64,000 bases of DNA from Streptomyces sp. NBC_00236. Lineage in GTDB: Bacteria > Actinomycetota > Actinomycetes > Streptomycetales > Streptomycetaceae. The notes beneath the pieces are model-generated. The model did no database searches. It was not told the DNA's origin and saw only the letters and a program-made list of their open reading frames with translations. Made by a program: the position numbers and the translations under genes. Shown here in pieces: positions 48,762 to 57,150 of this stretch (position 1 is the first letter of the stretch; each line of letters opens with the position of its first letter). The stretch spans positions 4,898,001 to 4,962,000 of the forward strand of contig NZ_CP108100.1 of assembly GCF_036195045.1 (NCBI RefSeq), written 5' to 3'.

Positions 48762-49961
48762 GTGACCGAGAAGGCCGACCTCCAGCCCATCCTCGACCGA
48801 GCCGCCGAAGGCGGCCGGATCACTCCGGCGGAGGCCCTCGACCTCTACCGGTCGGCGCCCCTGCACGCCCTGGGCGCGGCCGCGGACGCCGTGCGCCGGC
48901 GCCGCTACGCGGGTACGGAGCACATCGCGACATACATCATCGAGCGCAACATCAACTACACGAACGTGTGCGTCACGGCGTGCAAGTTCTGCGCCTTCTA
49001 CGCCGCGCCCAAGGACACCGCCAAGGGCTGGTCCCGCGACCTCGACGACATCCTGCGCCGCTGCGCGGAGACCGTCGAGCTCGGCGGCACGCAGATCATG
49101 TTCCAGGGCGGACACCACCCGGACTACGGCGTGGAGTACTACGAGGAGCACTTCTCCGCGATCAAGAAGGCGTTCCCGCAGCTGGTCATCCACTCGCTGG
49201 GCGCCTCCGAGATCGAGCACATGGCCCGGATCTCCAAGGTCTCCGCCGAGGAGGCCATCAGCCGCATCCACGCCGCCGGGCTCGACTCCTTCGCGGGTGC
49301 CGGTGCCGAGCTGCTCCCGGCCCGGCCGCGCACCGCGATCGCCCCGCTCAAGGAGTCCGGCGAGCGCTGGCTGGAGATCATGGAGATCGCCCACGGCCTC
49401 GGTGTCGAGTCGACCTCCACCATGCTGATGGGCACCGGCGAGACGAACGCCGAGCGCATCGAGCACCTGAGCATGATCCGCGACGTACAGGACCGGACCG
49501 GGGGCTTCCGCGCCTTCATCCCGTACACGTACCAGCCGGAGAACAACAAGCTGAAGGGCCAGACGCAGGCCACGCTCTTCGAGTACCTGCGGATGATCGC
49601 CATCGCCCGGATCTTCCTGGACAACGTCGCCCACATCCAGGGTTCCTGGCTCACCACCGGCAAGGAGGTCGGCCAGCTGTCGCTGCACTACGGCGCGGAC
49701 GACCTCGGCTCGATCATGCTGGAGGAGAACGTCGTCTCCTCCGCCGGTGCCAAGCACCGCTCCAACCGCCTGGAGATCATCGATCTGATCCGCAAGGCGG
49801 ACCGGGTTCCCGCCCAGCGCGCCACCACGTACGAGCACCTGGTGATCCACGACGACCCGGCGAACGACCCGGTCGACGAGCGCGTCGTCTCGCACATCTC
49901 GTCCACCGCGATCGAGGGCGGCACGGCCCACCCGGAGCTCAAGCTCCTCAACGCCAACTAG
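48762..49961 (+). CDS. mqnC: cyclic dehypoxanthinyl futalosine synthase MqnC
   Basis: GTG 48762 is preceded by AAAGGTG; 399 residues. The radical-SAM motif is CVTACKFCAFY (C-x3-C-x2-C), then GGTQIMFQGGHHPDYG, LPAR, STSTMLMGTGET and AIEGGTAHPELKL, all conserved in MqnC. It cyclises dehypoxanthine futalosine in menaquinone biosynthesis. Length matches the family (about 400). The next gene starts 11 bases later. Confidence 0.96.
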   Translation: MTEKADLQPILDRAAEGGRITPAEALDLYRSAPLHALGAAADAVRRRRYAGTEHIATYIIERNINYTNVCVTACKFCAFYAAPKDTAKGWSRDLDDILRRCAETVELGGTQIMFQGGHHPDYGVEYYEEHFSAIKKAFPQLVIHSLGASEIEHMARISKVSAEEAISRIHAAGLDSFAGAGAELLPARPRTAIAPLKESGERWLEIMEIAHGLGVESTSTMLMGTGETNAERIEHLSMIRDVQDRTGGFRAFIPYTYQPENNKLKGQTQATLFEYLRMIAIARIFLDNVAHIQGSWLTTGKEVGQLSLHYGADDLGSIMLEENVVSSAGAKHRSNRLEIIDLIRKADRVPAQRATTYEHLVIHDDPANDPVDERVVSHISSTAIEGGTAHPELKLLNAN

Positions 49962-49972
49962 GGTCTTCAGCC

Positions 49973-50617
49973 TTGCTGACGATCCACGCCGCCGCCCTGC
50001 TCCTGCCGGGCGGCGGCCGTGCACCCGTGCCCGGCGGGGCGGTCGCCGTGCAGGACGCGGTCGTCGCGGACTTCGGACCGTACGGGGAACTGGCCGCCGC
50101 CCACCCCGCCGCCCGGGTCCGGCGCTGGCCGGGCGTCCTGACCCCGGGGCTGCTGCAGCGGGACGCGGTCCGGCTGCTGGAGGAGTCGTACTTCCCCGAT
50201 CCGCGCGAGGCGGACACCCTGGGCACGGAGCCGCTGACCGGCGAGGCACTCGACACGCTCGGGCCGGACGACACCTGGCGGGCCGGCAGCGTGCGGCGGG
50301 GGCTGCACCGGATGCTCCGGCACGGCACGACCGCGGCGACGGCCGGCCCCACCGCACCGCCCGCCCTGATCACGGCCATGCGCCGGTCCGGGCTCCTGGT
50401 CACCGGCGCTCCGGCTCGCCCCGGCACCGCGCCGCGGCTCGACCCGCTGGCCGGGGCCGGGGCGGTGGCCGACGTGACGGCGGCGCCGCTCACCGTCGGA
50501 GGACGGGCCGATCTCGCGGCCTTCGACGTGCCGGACGAGGCAGCACTGCTGGCGGCGGGCGCGGCGAGCTGTGTGGCGACGGTGGCGGCGGGACGACTGG
50601 TCTACCGGCGCCGTTAG
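49973..50617 (+). CDS. amidohydrolase-like composite-domain protein lacking the catalytic barrel
   Basis: Probable TTG start (49973) gives 214 residues. The N-terminal LTIHAAALLLPGGGRAP...VADFGPYGELAAAHPAARV and C-terminal VGGRADLAAFDVPD ... CVATVAAGRLVYRR match the two halves of the amidohydrolase composite domain. At the place of TPGLVNAHTH it reads TPGLLQRDAV, and most of the TIM barrel and all metal ligands are missing. Streptomyces homologues are named imidazolonepropionase-like. It follows mqnC by 11 bases, hinting at a menaquinone-linked, non-catalytic role. Confidence 0.75.
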   Translation: MLTIHAAALLLPGGGRAPVPGGAVAVQDAVVADFGPYGELAAAHPAARVRRWPGVLTPGLLQRDAVRLLEESYFPDPREADTLGTEPLTGEALDTLGPDDTWRAGSVRRGLHRMLRHGTTAATAGPTAPPALITAMRRSGLLVTGAPARPGTAPRLDPLAGAGAVADVTAAPLTVGGRADLAAFDVPDEAALLAAGAASCVATVAAGRLVYRRR

Positions 50618-50655
50618 GAACAAGGGCCGGCAGGCAACGCTCCCCGCCCCCGGTG

Positions 50656-51351
50656 TCACGGCACCGAAGGGCCGCCGAGGTACTTCCCATCGGCGGTGTA
50701 CGGCCAGGCGTTGGCGACACAGCCCTTGAGGCCGTCGATCTGCTGCATCATCGCCGGCGCGGGACGGCCCTTGCCGGGGCAGGTCTCGTGGCCGTGTCCG
50801 AGCCAGTGGCCGACCTCGTGGTTGATGATCAGGGCACGGTAGTCGGCGAGCGGACCGTCGAACTCGGGCGAACCCGTCTCCCAGCGCTTGAGGTTCACCA
50901 TGACGTCCGTCCCGACCCGGCAGTTGACCTCGCCGTGGGTGTCGAGGCCGCCCTTTCCGCAGATGCGGTCGGTGGTCTCCGGGGTGGCGATCCGGATGAC
51001 CAGTCCCGCCGGGCCCTCGGCGACCTGCCGGAAGACGTGCTCGCCGTGGTGCGTCCAGCCGCGCGGCGCCGCCAGGATGCGGGCGACCTCGGCGGCGGCC
51101 TCGTCCGCGTCCAGTCCGGAGCCCTTCTCCACCTCGACCCGGTAGGCGTCGCCCGTACCGGTCCGCGTGGCACCTTCGCGGGCGACCGTGAAGGTGGCGG
51201 ACGCGGAGGAGGTGCTCGGATCGTGCCCACCGCTCCACCGGATGCCCACGACGGACGCCGCGATCAGCACCACCGGCGCGACGGCCTTGGCGAACAGCCG
51301 GTTCCGGCCGCGTTCCCGCGGCCCTCTCCGGCGCACATCCCCTGCGGACAT
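50656..51351 (-). CDS. secreted DUF3152 metzincin-like protein 1
   Basis: The 231-residue product has an N-terminal membrane anchor or uncleaved signal (about 18-37) and a DUF3152 domain. The HEVGHWLGHGHETC motif (H-E-x-x-H-x-x-G-H-x-H) is a complete metzincin-type zinc site, and CRVGTDVMVNLKRW precedes it. A protease activity is likely but unproven. It is a paralogue of the neighbour at 51467, arising by tandem duplication. It shares the strand of the sigma-factor group. Confidence 0.87.
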   Translation of the reverse strand: MSAGDVRRRGPRERGRNRLFAKAVAPVVLIAASVVGIRWSGGHDPSTSSASATFTVAREGATRTGTGDAYRVEVEKGSGLDADEAAAEVARILAAPRGWTHHGEHVFRQVAEGPAGLVIRIATPETTDRICGKGGLDTHGEVNCRVGTDVMVNLKRWETGSPEFDGPLADYRALIINHEVGHWLGHGHETCPGKGRPAPAMMQQIDGLKGCVANAWPYTADGKYLGGPSVP

Positions 51352-51466
51352 CCGCTCCCCTCCCCAGTCCTCTGCGGTTTGCCTTCCCCGCTGTAAGGAC
51401 CCGCGCCGGGGCCAATTGGTTCAGTCCACAACCATATCCATCGCCGGGTACGGGTCCGGCGGAGCG

Positions 51467-52336
51467 TCACGGTACGGAGGGACCGCCGAGGTACTGCCCT
51501 TCGGCGTCGTAGGGCCAGGCGTTGGAGACGCATCCCTTGAGGCCGTAGATCTGCTGCATCATCGCGGGGGCGGGGCGGCCCTTGCCGGGGCAGGTCTCGT
51601 GGCCGTGTCCGAGCCAGTGGCCGACCTCGTGGTTGATGATCAGGGCACGGTAGTCGGCGAGCGGGCCGTGGAACTCCGGCGAACCGGTCTGCCAGCGCTT
51701 CAGGTTCACCATCACCGTCTCGCCCACGCGGCAGTTGACCTCGCCACGGGTGTTGAGGCCCTGCGCCCCGCAGATGCGGTCGGTGGTCGCCGCGGTGGCG
51801 ATCCGGACCACCAGCCCGGCGGGCCCGTTCGCCACCTGGTGGAACGTGTGCGCCCCGCCGTGCCCCCAGCCGCGCGGCGCGGCCAGCACGTCGGCGATCA
51901 GGGCGGCCGCCGTGTCCGGGTCGACGCCCGAACCGTCCTCCACCTCGACCCGGTAGGCGTTCCCGCCGCCGGAGGAGGCGCCCGCGCGGGCGACCGCGAA
52001 GGTGCCGGGGCCGGACGCCGGGATACGGGGAGGAGTGGCGGTGACGGACGGAGACGGGGAAGGGGACACGGTCGTCGGCTTCGGCCTCTCCTTCGGCTTC
52101 GCGGCGGGGGAGGGCGACGTGTGGGCGGGGTCCGGGGACACCGGAGCGGCCGCCGCGGCCGACGGGCCGTCCCCGCCCGCCCACCGGGGAGCGGCGATCA
52201 CGGCCACGCCGATCAGCGCCGCCGGAACGAGTACCGCGGCCAGGACCCGTATTCGGTCGCGACGCCGGTTCTGCCGGGAGCGCCGCCGCCCCCGGCCACG
52301 CATCGATGCCTGCTGCCGTCCTCTGTCAGCCGCCAC
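51467..52336 (-). CDS. secreted DUF3152 metzincin-like protein 2
   Basis: A GTG start at 52336 lies inside the end of the anti-sigma-like gene (11-base overlap), so translation is coupled. The 289 residues have a membrane anchor (RIRVLAAVLVPAALIGVAVIA, about 28-48), a Pro/Ser linker, and a DUF3152 domain with the same HEVGHWLGHGHETC zinc motif. The DNA of the C-terminal 110 residues is nearly identical to that of its neighbour. Its position links it to the sigma/anti-sigma unit. Confidence 0.87.
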   Translation of the reverse strand: MAADRGRQQASMRGRGRRRSRQNRRRDRIRVLAAVLVPAALIGVAVIAAPRWAGGDGPSAAAAAPVSPDPAHTSPSPAAKPKERPKPTTVSPSPSPSVTATPPRIPASGPGTFAVARAGASSGGGNAYRVEVEDGSGVDPDTAAALIADVLAAPRGWGHGGAHTFHQVANGPAGLVVRIATAATTDRICGAQGLNTRGEVNCRVGETVMVNLKRWQTGSPEFHGPLADYRALIINHEVGHWLGHGHETCPGKGRPAPAMMQQIYGLKGCVSNAWPYDAEGQYLGGPSVP

Positions 52337-53240
52337 GAACGGAGTGCTCCTTGTCTTCCATCGGATGTCTGTCCGCGTACTTCACGAGCTCCATGAACCT
52401 TGGGTCGTGGGCGACCGCCAGCAGTTGGTCCGAGTTGACCGGCGCCGACACCATCGAGGAGTGGTCCCCGTCGACCGAGAGCCGGACGGTGCTGAAGCCG
52501 TAGCTGAAACGGATGTCGACATCGGTGACGGTCGGCGACTCCTTCGCGTCTCCCGCCACCGTGACGGAGCGGAAGGTGATGCCGCCGGGCAGCGTCACGG
52601 ACCGGCACCGGAGACCCTTCGACGGGATGTCGCGGCACGGGGGATCGGCGGGGGCGCCGCGTGGCGCGGCCTTGGGGCGTACGGAGAAGATGACGGGGAA
52701 CGTGTTGCCGTCCTGCCCGGCCCGGTACTGGTTGACGGCCAGATCGACCGGCCGGACCGGGCCGAGCCGCCGGGGGAACAACTCGTCGAGCAGTGCCGCG
52801 GCCTGCAGCTGGAACTCCTCCTGCCGGAGCCGTTCGGCCGCCGGCAGGTCGGCCATGCTCGACTCGCCCGGGTCCGGCTCGATGTGCACGGGCGTGGGGA
52901 CGGGCCGGGGGGTCGATGTGGCGGCCGGGGACGGTGGCGGGCTGACGGCCGTGCTCTGCGAGGCCGCGGACCAGGTCTGCGTCGGCTGCGTACCTCCGTC
53001 CCCGCCCCACATCGACACCACCGCGCCGAACACGCCCAGGGCCACCACACCGGTCACCCCCGCCCCGACGGCGGCACGGGCGCGGTTGCGGCGCCTGCGG
53101 CCCTGGACCAGGGCGACGGGCACCAGATCGGGCAGGGCCGGCGCGCCCTCGACGGCCTGCTTCATGGCGGCTCTGATCAGCAGGTCATCGGCCTCGGGGT
53201 CCGGGCCCCGGCCGGGGGAACGGTCAGTAAACATGTCCAC
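52326..53240 (-). CDS. putative membrane anti-sigma/regulatory protein
   Basis: The GTG start 53240 (or ATG 53234) gives 304 residues. A short cytoplasmic N-terminus (DPEADDLLIRAAMKQAVEGA) is followed by a basic stretch, one transmembrane helix (about 56-78), a Ser/Pro/Thr linker and an external domain. It lies 10 bases after the sigma-factor gene on the same strand, the usual arrangement for SigE-family sigma factors and their membrane anti-sigma factors. No zinc (ZAS) motif is visible, so the anti-sigma role is inferred. Confidence 0.7.
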   Translation of the reverse strand: MDMFTDRSPGRGPDPEADDLLIRAAMKQAVEGAPALPDLVPVALVQGRRRRNRARAAVGAGVTGVVALGVFGAVVSMWGGDGGTQPTQTWSAASQSTAVSPPPSPAATSTPRPVPTPVHIEPDPGESSMADLPAAERLRQEEFQLQAAALLDELFPRRLGPVRPVDLAVNQYRAGQDGNTFPVIFSVRPKAAPRGAPADPPCRDIPSKGLRCRSVTLPGGITFRSVTVAGDAKESPTVTDVDIRFSYGFSTVRLSVDGDHSSMVSAPVNSDQLLAVAHDPRFMELVKYADRHPMEDKEHSVRGG

Positions 53241-53250
53241 GACGGTCTCC

Positions 53251-53760
53251 TCAGCTTCGGGTGGTGTAGAGACGCGCGTCGCCCAGCCGGGTGCGCAGGG
53301 TGGCGAGCGAGCGTGAGCACTGGCTCTTCACGGTGGACGGGCTGCAGCGCAGCAGTCCGGCGACCGTCTCCACGCTCAGGTCCTCCCAGTACCGCAGGAC
53401 GACCATGGCCCGGGCGCGGGCCGGAAGTTCGGCGAGCGCGGCCAGCAGCGTGACCGTCAGCTCGGGACCCACCTCGGGAGCGGGCGCGGCGATCGGCGTG
53501 TGGGCACGGAAGTCCCGCAGCCGGCGCCGGCGCTCGGCGATGTAGGTACGGGTCAGCACCGTGCGGGCGTAGGCGTCCGGATGATCCGCCGCGCTCGCCC
53601 GGCCCCAGTGCTGGAACAGCTTCGCCAGCGTCGTCTGGGTCAGATCACGGGCGGCGTCGGCGTCCCCGCACAGCAGGTACGCGGTGCGGTACAGCCGGCG
53701 CTGACTCGCGCGGGCGAACTCCTCGAAGCCAGCGGCGTCCGGGCTGCGTCCGGCTGTCAT
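53251..53760 (-). CDS. SigE-family ECF sigma factor
   Basis: The 169-residue protein has sigma region 2 (FARASQRRLYRTAYLLCGDADAARDLTQTTLAKLF) and region 4 (LPARARAMVVLRYWEDLSVETVAGLLRCSPSTVKSQCSRSLATLR), with no region 3. It belongs to the actinobacterial SigE family (SigE-like group of ECF sigma factors). Its unit includes the membrane protein and probably the two DUF3152 genes, suggesting envelope-related control. Confidence 0.92.
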   Translation of the reverse strand: MTAGRSPDAAGFEEFARASQRRLYRTAYLLCGDADAARDLTQTTLAKLFQHWGRASAADHPDAYARTVLTRTYIAERRRRLRDFRAHTPIAAPAPEVGPELTVTLLAALAELPARARAMVVLRYWEDLSVETVAGLLRCSPSTVKSQCSRSLATLRTRLGDARLYTTRS

Positions 53761-53874
53761 CCGGCCTCCTCTGCGGTCTGTCGGTGGTCACCGAAGTCCT
53801 CCGCGGACGCCCGGCCTTCGGGCCGGGGAGGTATCGGACTCCTGTGGAGCAGGGCAGGGGTGGTCGAATTGCCG

Positions 53875-54066
53875 TCAGGGCGATTCGGTGTTTGCTGTGG
53901 CGGTGCGGAAGTCGCCCTCGATGCGGTGAAGGATCTCGGAGTTGAGTGACCGCCGATTGGTCTTGGCCTGTGCCGTGAGCCAGGAATGGAGGTCGGTGGG
54001 CAGGCGGAGCGTGATGCGGGTTTCTTCATGATTCTTACGCCAATTCTGGTGGCAAAGTGGTGGCAT
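53875..54066 (-). CDS. Arc-type ribbon-helix-helix protein
   Basis: This 63-residue protein has EETRITLRLPTDLHSWLTAQAKTNRRSLNSEILHRIEG, a typical Arc/CopG ribbon-helix-helix. The strand TRITLRL contacts DNA and the SLNSEI helix follows. The start is uncertain (54066 or later). It is divergent from tnpB with overlapping 5' regions, so it may regulate the transposon gene, or it may be host DNA beside the insertion. Its C-terminus is a short tail. Confidence 0.68.
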   Translation of the reverse strand: MPPLCHQNWRKNHEETRITLRLPTDLHSWLTAQAKTNRRSLNSEILHRIEGDFRTATANTESP

Positions 54067-55320
54067 GACGACGCGACAGCAAGCAGGTGAGGTCCGGGCA
54101 TGCCCGGTACGCCTACCGCCTCAGCGTGTCGTCGACCGCGCTCGCCGGACTCGATGCCGAGTGGGCACGCTGCCGTTGGATCTGGAATGAATGCGTGGCC
54201 ATGTCCCGCAAGGTCCATGGCCTGAACAAGACCGCCACCGAGAAGGTGACGTGCGGTCCGGCGCAGCTCGACAAGATGCTGACCGAGGCCCGCACCGCCA
54301 TGGGATGGCTGCGCGAAGGCTCGGTGCCGCAGCAGCAGACCATCCGTGACTTCGCCACGTCCCGCGCCAAAGCGTTGAAGGACGTCAAGGCCGGGCTGCC
54401 GATGCGGCAGCGCGCCGGGATGCCCCGCATCAAGCGCAAGCGCGATGCGCTGCCGTCGATGAACTCCACGCGGCGCGGCTTCCGGTTGAAAGACGGACGC
54501 CCGCACCTCGCGGGCGGCATCACGCTGACCGTGGTGTGGTCCCGTGACCTGGCGGCCGACCCGACGTCGGTCCGGGTGTACCGGGACAGCCTCGGCCACT
54601 GGTACGCCTCGTTCGTCGTGGAGACGGCCGCAGAGCCGCTGCCCGCGACTGGCACGGTGATCGGTATCGACTGGGGTGCCAAGGAGACCGCGACCACCAC
54701 CTCGGACGCGCATGACCTTCCCCACGCGCAGCACGGCCGCACCGCCGCCGCGAAGCCGGCCCGGCACCAGAAGCAGATGGCGAGGCGGAAGCCCCCACGT
54801 GGGAAGGCTGCGTCGAAGGGCTACCGGACGGCGTCCCGCGCGGCGGCCAGGGTTCATAAGAAGGTGGCCCGGCAGCGGCAGGACACCGGCCGCAAGTGGG
54901 CCAAGACGGTCGTGCGTGACTTCGACCAGCTCGCCGTCGAGGACTTCGAGCCGAAGTTCCGCGCGAAGTCCACGCTGGCCCGCGAGGCCGCCGACGCCGC
55001 GATCGGCGTGACCAGGACCGCGCTGACCGGGACGGCCCGCAAGCACGGCCGCATCGTGCACCTCGTGCACCCGGCCCACACCACGATGGACTGCGCACGG
55101 TGCGGTGCGAGAACCAAGCACACGCTCCCCCTTTCTGAACGAACGTACGCGTGCACCGCGTGCGGAGCCGTGTCCCCCAGGGACAGGAACTCCGCCCGCG
55201 TGATGCTCGTCCGGGCAGGTCTCAACCCGGCTGGTGCTGATGGTGGAAGCCCTCCGGGAGCACCGCTCCCGGAGGCTGCCTGAGCTAGGAATCCCCCTGC
55301 TTCAGCTGAGGGAGGACGTC
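54065..55320 (+). mobile_element. IS200/IS605-type tnpB element without tnpA
   Basis: The element carries tnpB and a right end with hairpins at 55251-55275 (CCTCCGGGAG and complement) and CCCT...AGGG at about 55295-55311, ending near GGACGTCAA (about 55314-55322). No tnpA (Y1 transposase) is present, so it would need one supplied in trans. The left boundary could not be placed; it may include the RHH gene upstream. It lies in the gap before menG. Confidence 0.6.
54087..55283 (+). CDS. tnpB: TnpB, RNA-guided nuclease of IS605 family
   Basis: The GTG at 54087 gives 398 residues. RuvC-like motifs are complete: IDWGAKE (Asp195), AVEDFEPKF (Glu285) and SPRDRNSA (Asp366), plus the four-Cys zinc finger CARCG ... 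CTACG. The natural start is probably ATG 54065 ([10 protein letters not shown]), but an extra G in GGG at 54096-54098 puts it out of frame: removing it would read [11 protein letters not shown]. So either GTG 54087 is used or the gene is frameshifted. TnpB cleaves DNA using an omega-RNA from its 3' end. Confidence 0.85.
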   Translation: MRSGHARYAYRLSVSSTALAGLDAEWARCRWIWNECVAMSRKVHGLNKTATEKVTCGPAQLDKMLTEARTAMGWLREGSVPQQQTIRDFATSRAKALKDVKAGLPMRQRAGMPRIKRKRDALPSMNSTRRGFRLKDGRPHLAGGITLTVVWSRDLAADPTSVRVYRDSLGHWYASFVVETAAEPLPATGTVIGIDWGAKETATTTSDAHDLPHAQHGRTAAAKPARHQKQMARRKPPRGKAASKGYRTASRAAARVHKKVARQRQDTGRKWAKTVVRDFDQLAVEDFEPKFRAKSTLAREAADAAIGVTRTALTGTARKHGRIVHLVHPAHTTMDCARCGARTKHTLPLSERTYACTACGAVSPRDRNSARVMLVRAGLNPAGADGGSPPGAPLPEAA

Positions 55321-55322
55321 AA
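55180..55322 (+). ncRNA. candidate omega-RNA of the tnpB element
   Basis: In IS605 elements the omega-RNA overlaps the 3' end of tnpB and runs to the right end, with the guide taken from flanking DNA. Here the region has two hairpins (55251-55275 perfect 10-bp stem; CCCT/AGGG near 55295-55311) and a typical GGACGTCAA end. The extent is inferred, not measured; the flank after 55322 (TACGTCTCTTACTGAG) would be the guide. Confidence 0.4.
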
Positions 55323-55683
55323 TACGTCTCTTACTGAGTGCCGACGGGCCGGAAAGGTTGAAGCCGGATCGGGAGTGGTTCCCGGACACACAGGGTGGGT
55401 GCCGTGGCGGGCGTGCTCACGGGCCGGCGTGTCTGCCTGCCGGCCCCCTCGGAACGCGCTCGGGCGCGGTGGATACGGCACCGGCCGGCCAGGCCGTGAA
55501 CGGGAGCATTCAAGTGGTCTCCTGCCCGCAGCCGGCATCGGCTCGGCCGGTGACGGCGGCGCATCCCCTAAGTCGCTTCCCTCGTCGGATCCCCCGAGGC
55601 CATGCGCCGCTGATCGGCGGCGCGGGGTTCCCCGACAGCGGGCCCGCCCCGTCGCGGCAGGGCCGGGCTGCTTGAATGGGTGG
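55323..55683. other. gap before menG after the insertion element
   Basis: The stretch has no convincing gene; it holds the menG promoter and possibly remnants displaced by the insertion. I see no clear repeat. An in-frame extension of menG upstream to about 55234 reads low-quality Pro/Arg/Gly sequence and is not used. Confidence 0.45.
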
Positions 55684-56376
55684 GTGACCCGAGCCTCCCT
55701 GGACAAGCAGCCGCACGAAGTCGCCTCGATGTTCGACGACGTGGCGGCGAACTACGACCTCACCAACGACGTGCTCTCGCTCGGCCAGGCCCGGCTGTGG
55801 CGCAAGGAGGTCGCCAAGGCGGTCGACGCCCGGCCCGCGCAGAAGGTCCTCGACCTGGCCGCCGGGACGGCGACGTCCTCGCTCCCGTTCGCGGCGACCG
55901 GTGCGTACGTCGTGCCGTGCGACTTCTCCATCGGCATGCTGCGCGAGGGCAAGAAGCGGAACGCCTGGCTGCCCTTCACCGCGGGCGACGCCACGAAACT
56001 GCCGTTCCGCGACGAGACGTTCGACGCGGTGACCATCTCCTTCGGGCTGCGCAACGTCCAGGACACGGACGCGGCGCTCCGCGAGCTGTACCGGGTGACC
56101 AAGCCGGGCGGCCGGGTGGTCATCTGCGAGTTCTCCCAGCCGGTCTGGGCACCGTTCCGGACCGTCTACACCGAGTACCTGATGCGGGCGTTGCCCCCGG
56201 TCGCGCGTGCGGTGTCGTCCAACCCCGACGCGTACGTCTACCTCGCCGAGTCGATCCGCGCCTGGCCCGACCAGGCCGGGCTGGCGTCCAGGCTCCAGCA
56301 GGCCGGCTGGTCGAAGGTCGCCTGGCGCAACCTCAGCGGTGGCATCGTCGCGCTGCACCGGGGCGTACGCGCCTGA
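55684..56376 (+). CDS. menG: demethylmenaquinone methyltransferase MenG/UbiE
   Basis: GTG 55684 gives 230 residues; earlier in-frame codons lack a protein-like sequence. [37 protein letters not shown] (SAM-binding motif I), [45 protein letters not shown] are UbiE/MenG signatures. It methylates demethylmenaquinone, the last step of menaquinone synthesis begun by mqnA and mqnC here. It follows the tnpB insertion, so its promoter was possibly affected. Confidence 0.95.
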   Translation: MTRASLDKQPHEVASMFDDVAANYDLTNDVLSLGQARLWRKEVAKAVDARPAQKVLDLAAGTATSSLPFAATGAYVVPCDFSIGMLREGKKRNAWLPFTAGDATKLPFRDETFDAVTISFGLRNVQDTDAALRELYRVTKPGGRVVICEFSQPVWAPFRTVYTEYLMRALPPVARAVSSNPDAYVYLAESIRAWPDQAGLASRLQQAGWSKVAWRNLSGGIVALHRGVRA

Positions 56377-56528
56377 CGGCGTCCGGGGGCGCTCCCGGCG
56401 GGGGCCGCCGGGAGACATCCGGTGCCGGGGACCGAGGAGCCCGCCACGGAACAGTCCGACACCGACATGTCCGCCGGTCAACGCCCCCGCCGCTCCCGAC
56501 GCTTCACGTCAACGGCCGGCCCGGGACG

Positions 56529-57053
56529 TCACCGTGACAGCTCCAGCCGGAAGCACACCGCCTCCTGGCCCGCCCGTGGCGTCGTGAAGCTCTCCGCCTG
56601 CTCCATGCCCAGACGCCGGGCCACCGCGATCGACCGCTCGTTGAGCGCGTCGATCGTCGCCACCACCCGTTCCACCCCGGCCGCGCGCAGCCGCTCCAGC
56701 GTGAGGCGCGCGGCCGCGGTCGCGTAGCCGCGGCCCCAGGCCGGACGGGCGAGCCGCCAGCCGATCTCGATCTCGCCCACGGGACCGTACGTGCTGTGCG
56801 GCCACGGCTGCGCACCCGTGAAGCCGAGCACCTCGCCGTTCCCGTCGAGCACGGTCCACAGGCAGAAGCCCAGCTCAGCGTCATGTCTGCGCTGGCGGGC
56901 CGTCCACTCCTCGTACATGGACAGTTCGGACGGACGGCCGCCGAAGAACTCCATGACCTCCGGGTCGTCGAAGACGCGGTGCCAGGCCACCGCGTCCTCG
57001 TCGGTCGGGACACGCAGTTGTACGACGGGGAGCGCGGGAGGTGCGAGCGACAT
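56529..57053 (-). CDS. GNAT-family acetyltransferase
   Basis: The 174-residue protein has VVQLRVPTDEDAVAWHRVFDDPEVMEFFGG and GEIEIGWRLARPAWGRGYATAAARL, the RimJ/RimL acetyl-CoA motif (R/Q-x-x-G-x-A/G). It probably acetylates a protein N-terminus or small molecule. It is divergent from the reductase gene, with 97 bases between starts. The substrate is unknown. Confidence 0.88.
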   Translation of the reverse strand: MSLAPPALPVVQLRVPTDEDAVAWHRVFDDPEVMEFFGGRPSELSMYEEWTARQRRHDAELGFCLWTVLDGNGEVLGFTGAQPWPHSTYGPVGEIEIGWRLARPAWGRGYATAAARLTLERLRAAGVERVVATIDALNERSIAVARRLGMEQAESFTTPRAGQEAVCFRLELSR

Positions 57054-57150
57054 CGGGGAGCCCTTCGGAGGGTTGATCTACAGGCCCCCATAGACTGCAC
57101 GGGACATGTGCCGCGCGGCACGCGATTTCGAGTCTTCGGGAGATCCGACC

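Noticed and set aside
54065..54190. tnpB start at ATG 54065 as an intact gene
   Set aside because: The frame from this ATG leaves the TnpB frame after about 11 residues because of the extra G and ends early.
55234..55683. N-terminal extension of menG
   Set aside because: The in-frame upstream sequence is Pro/Arg/Gly-rich and overlaps the tnpB 3' end; UbiE-family proteins start near the chosen GTG.
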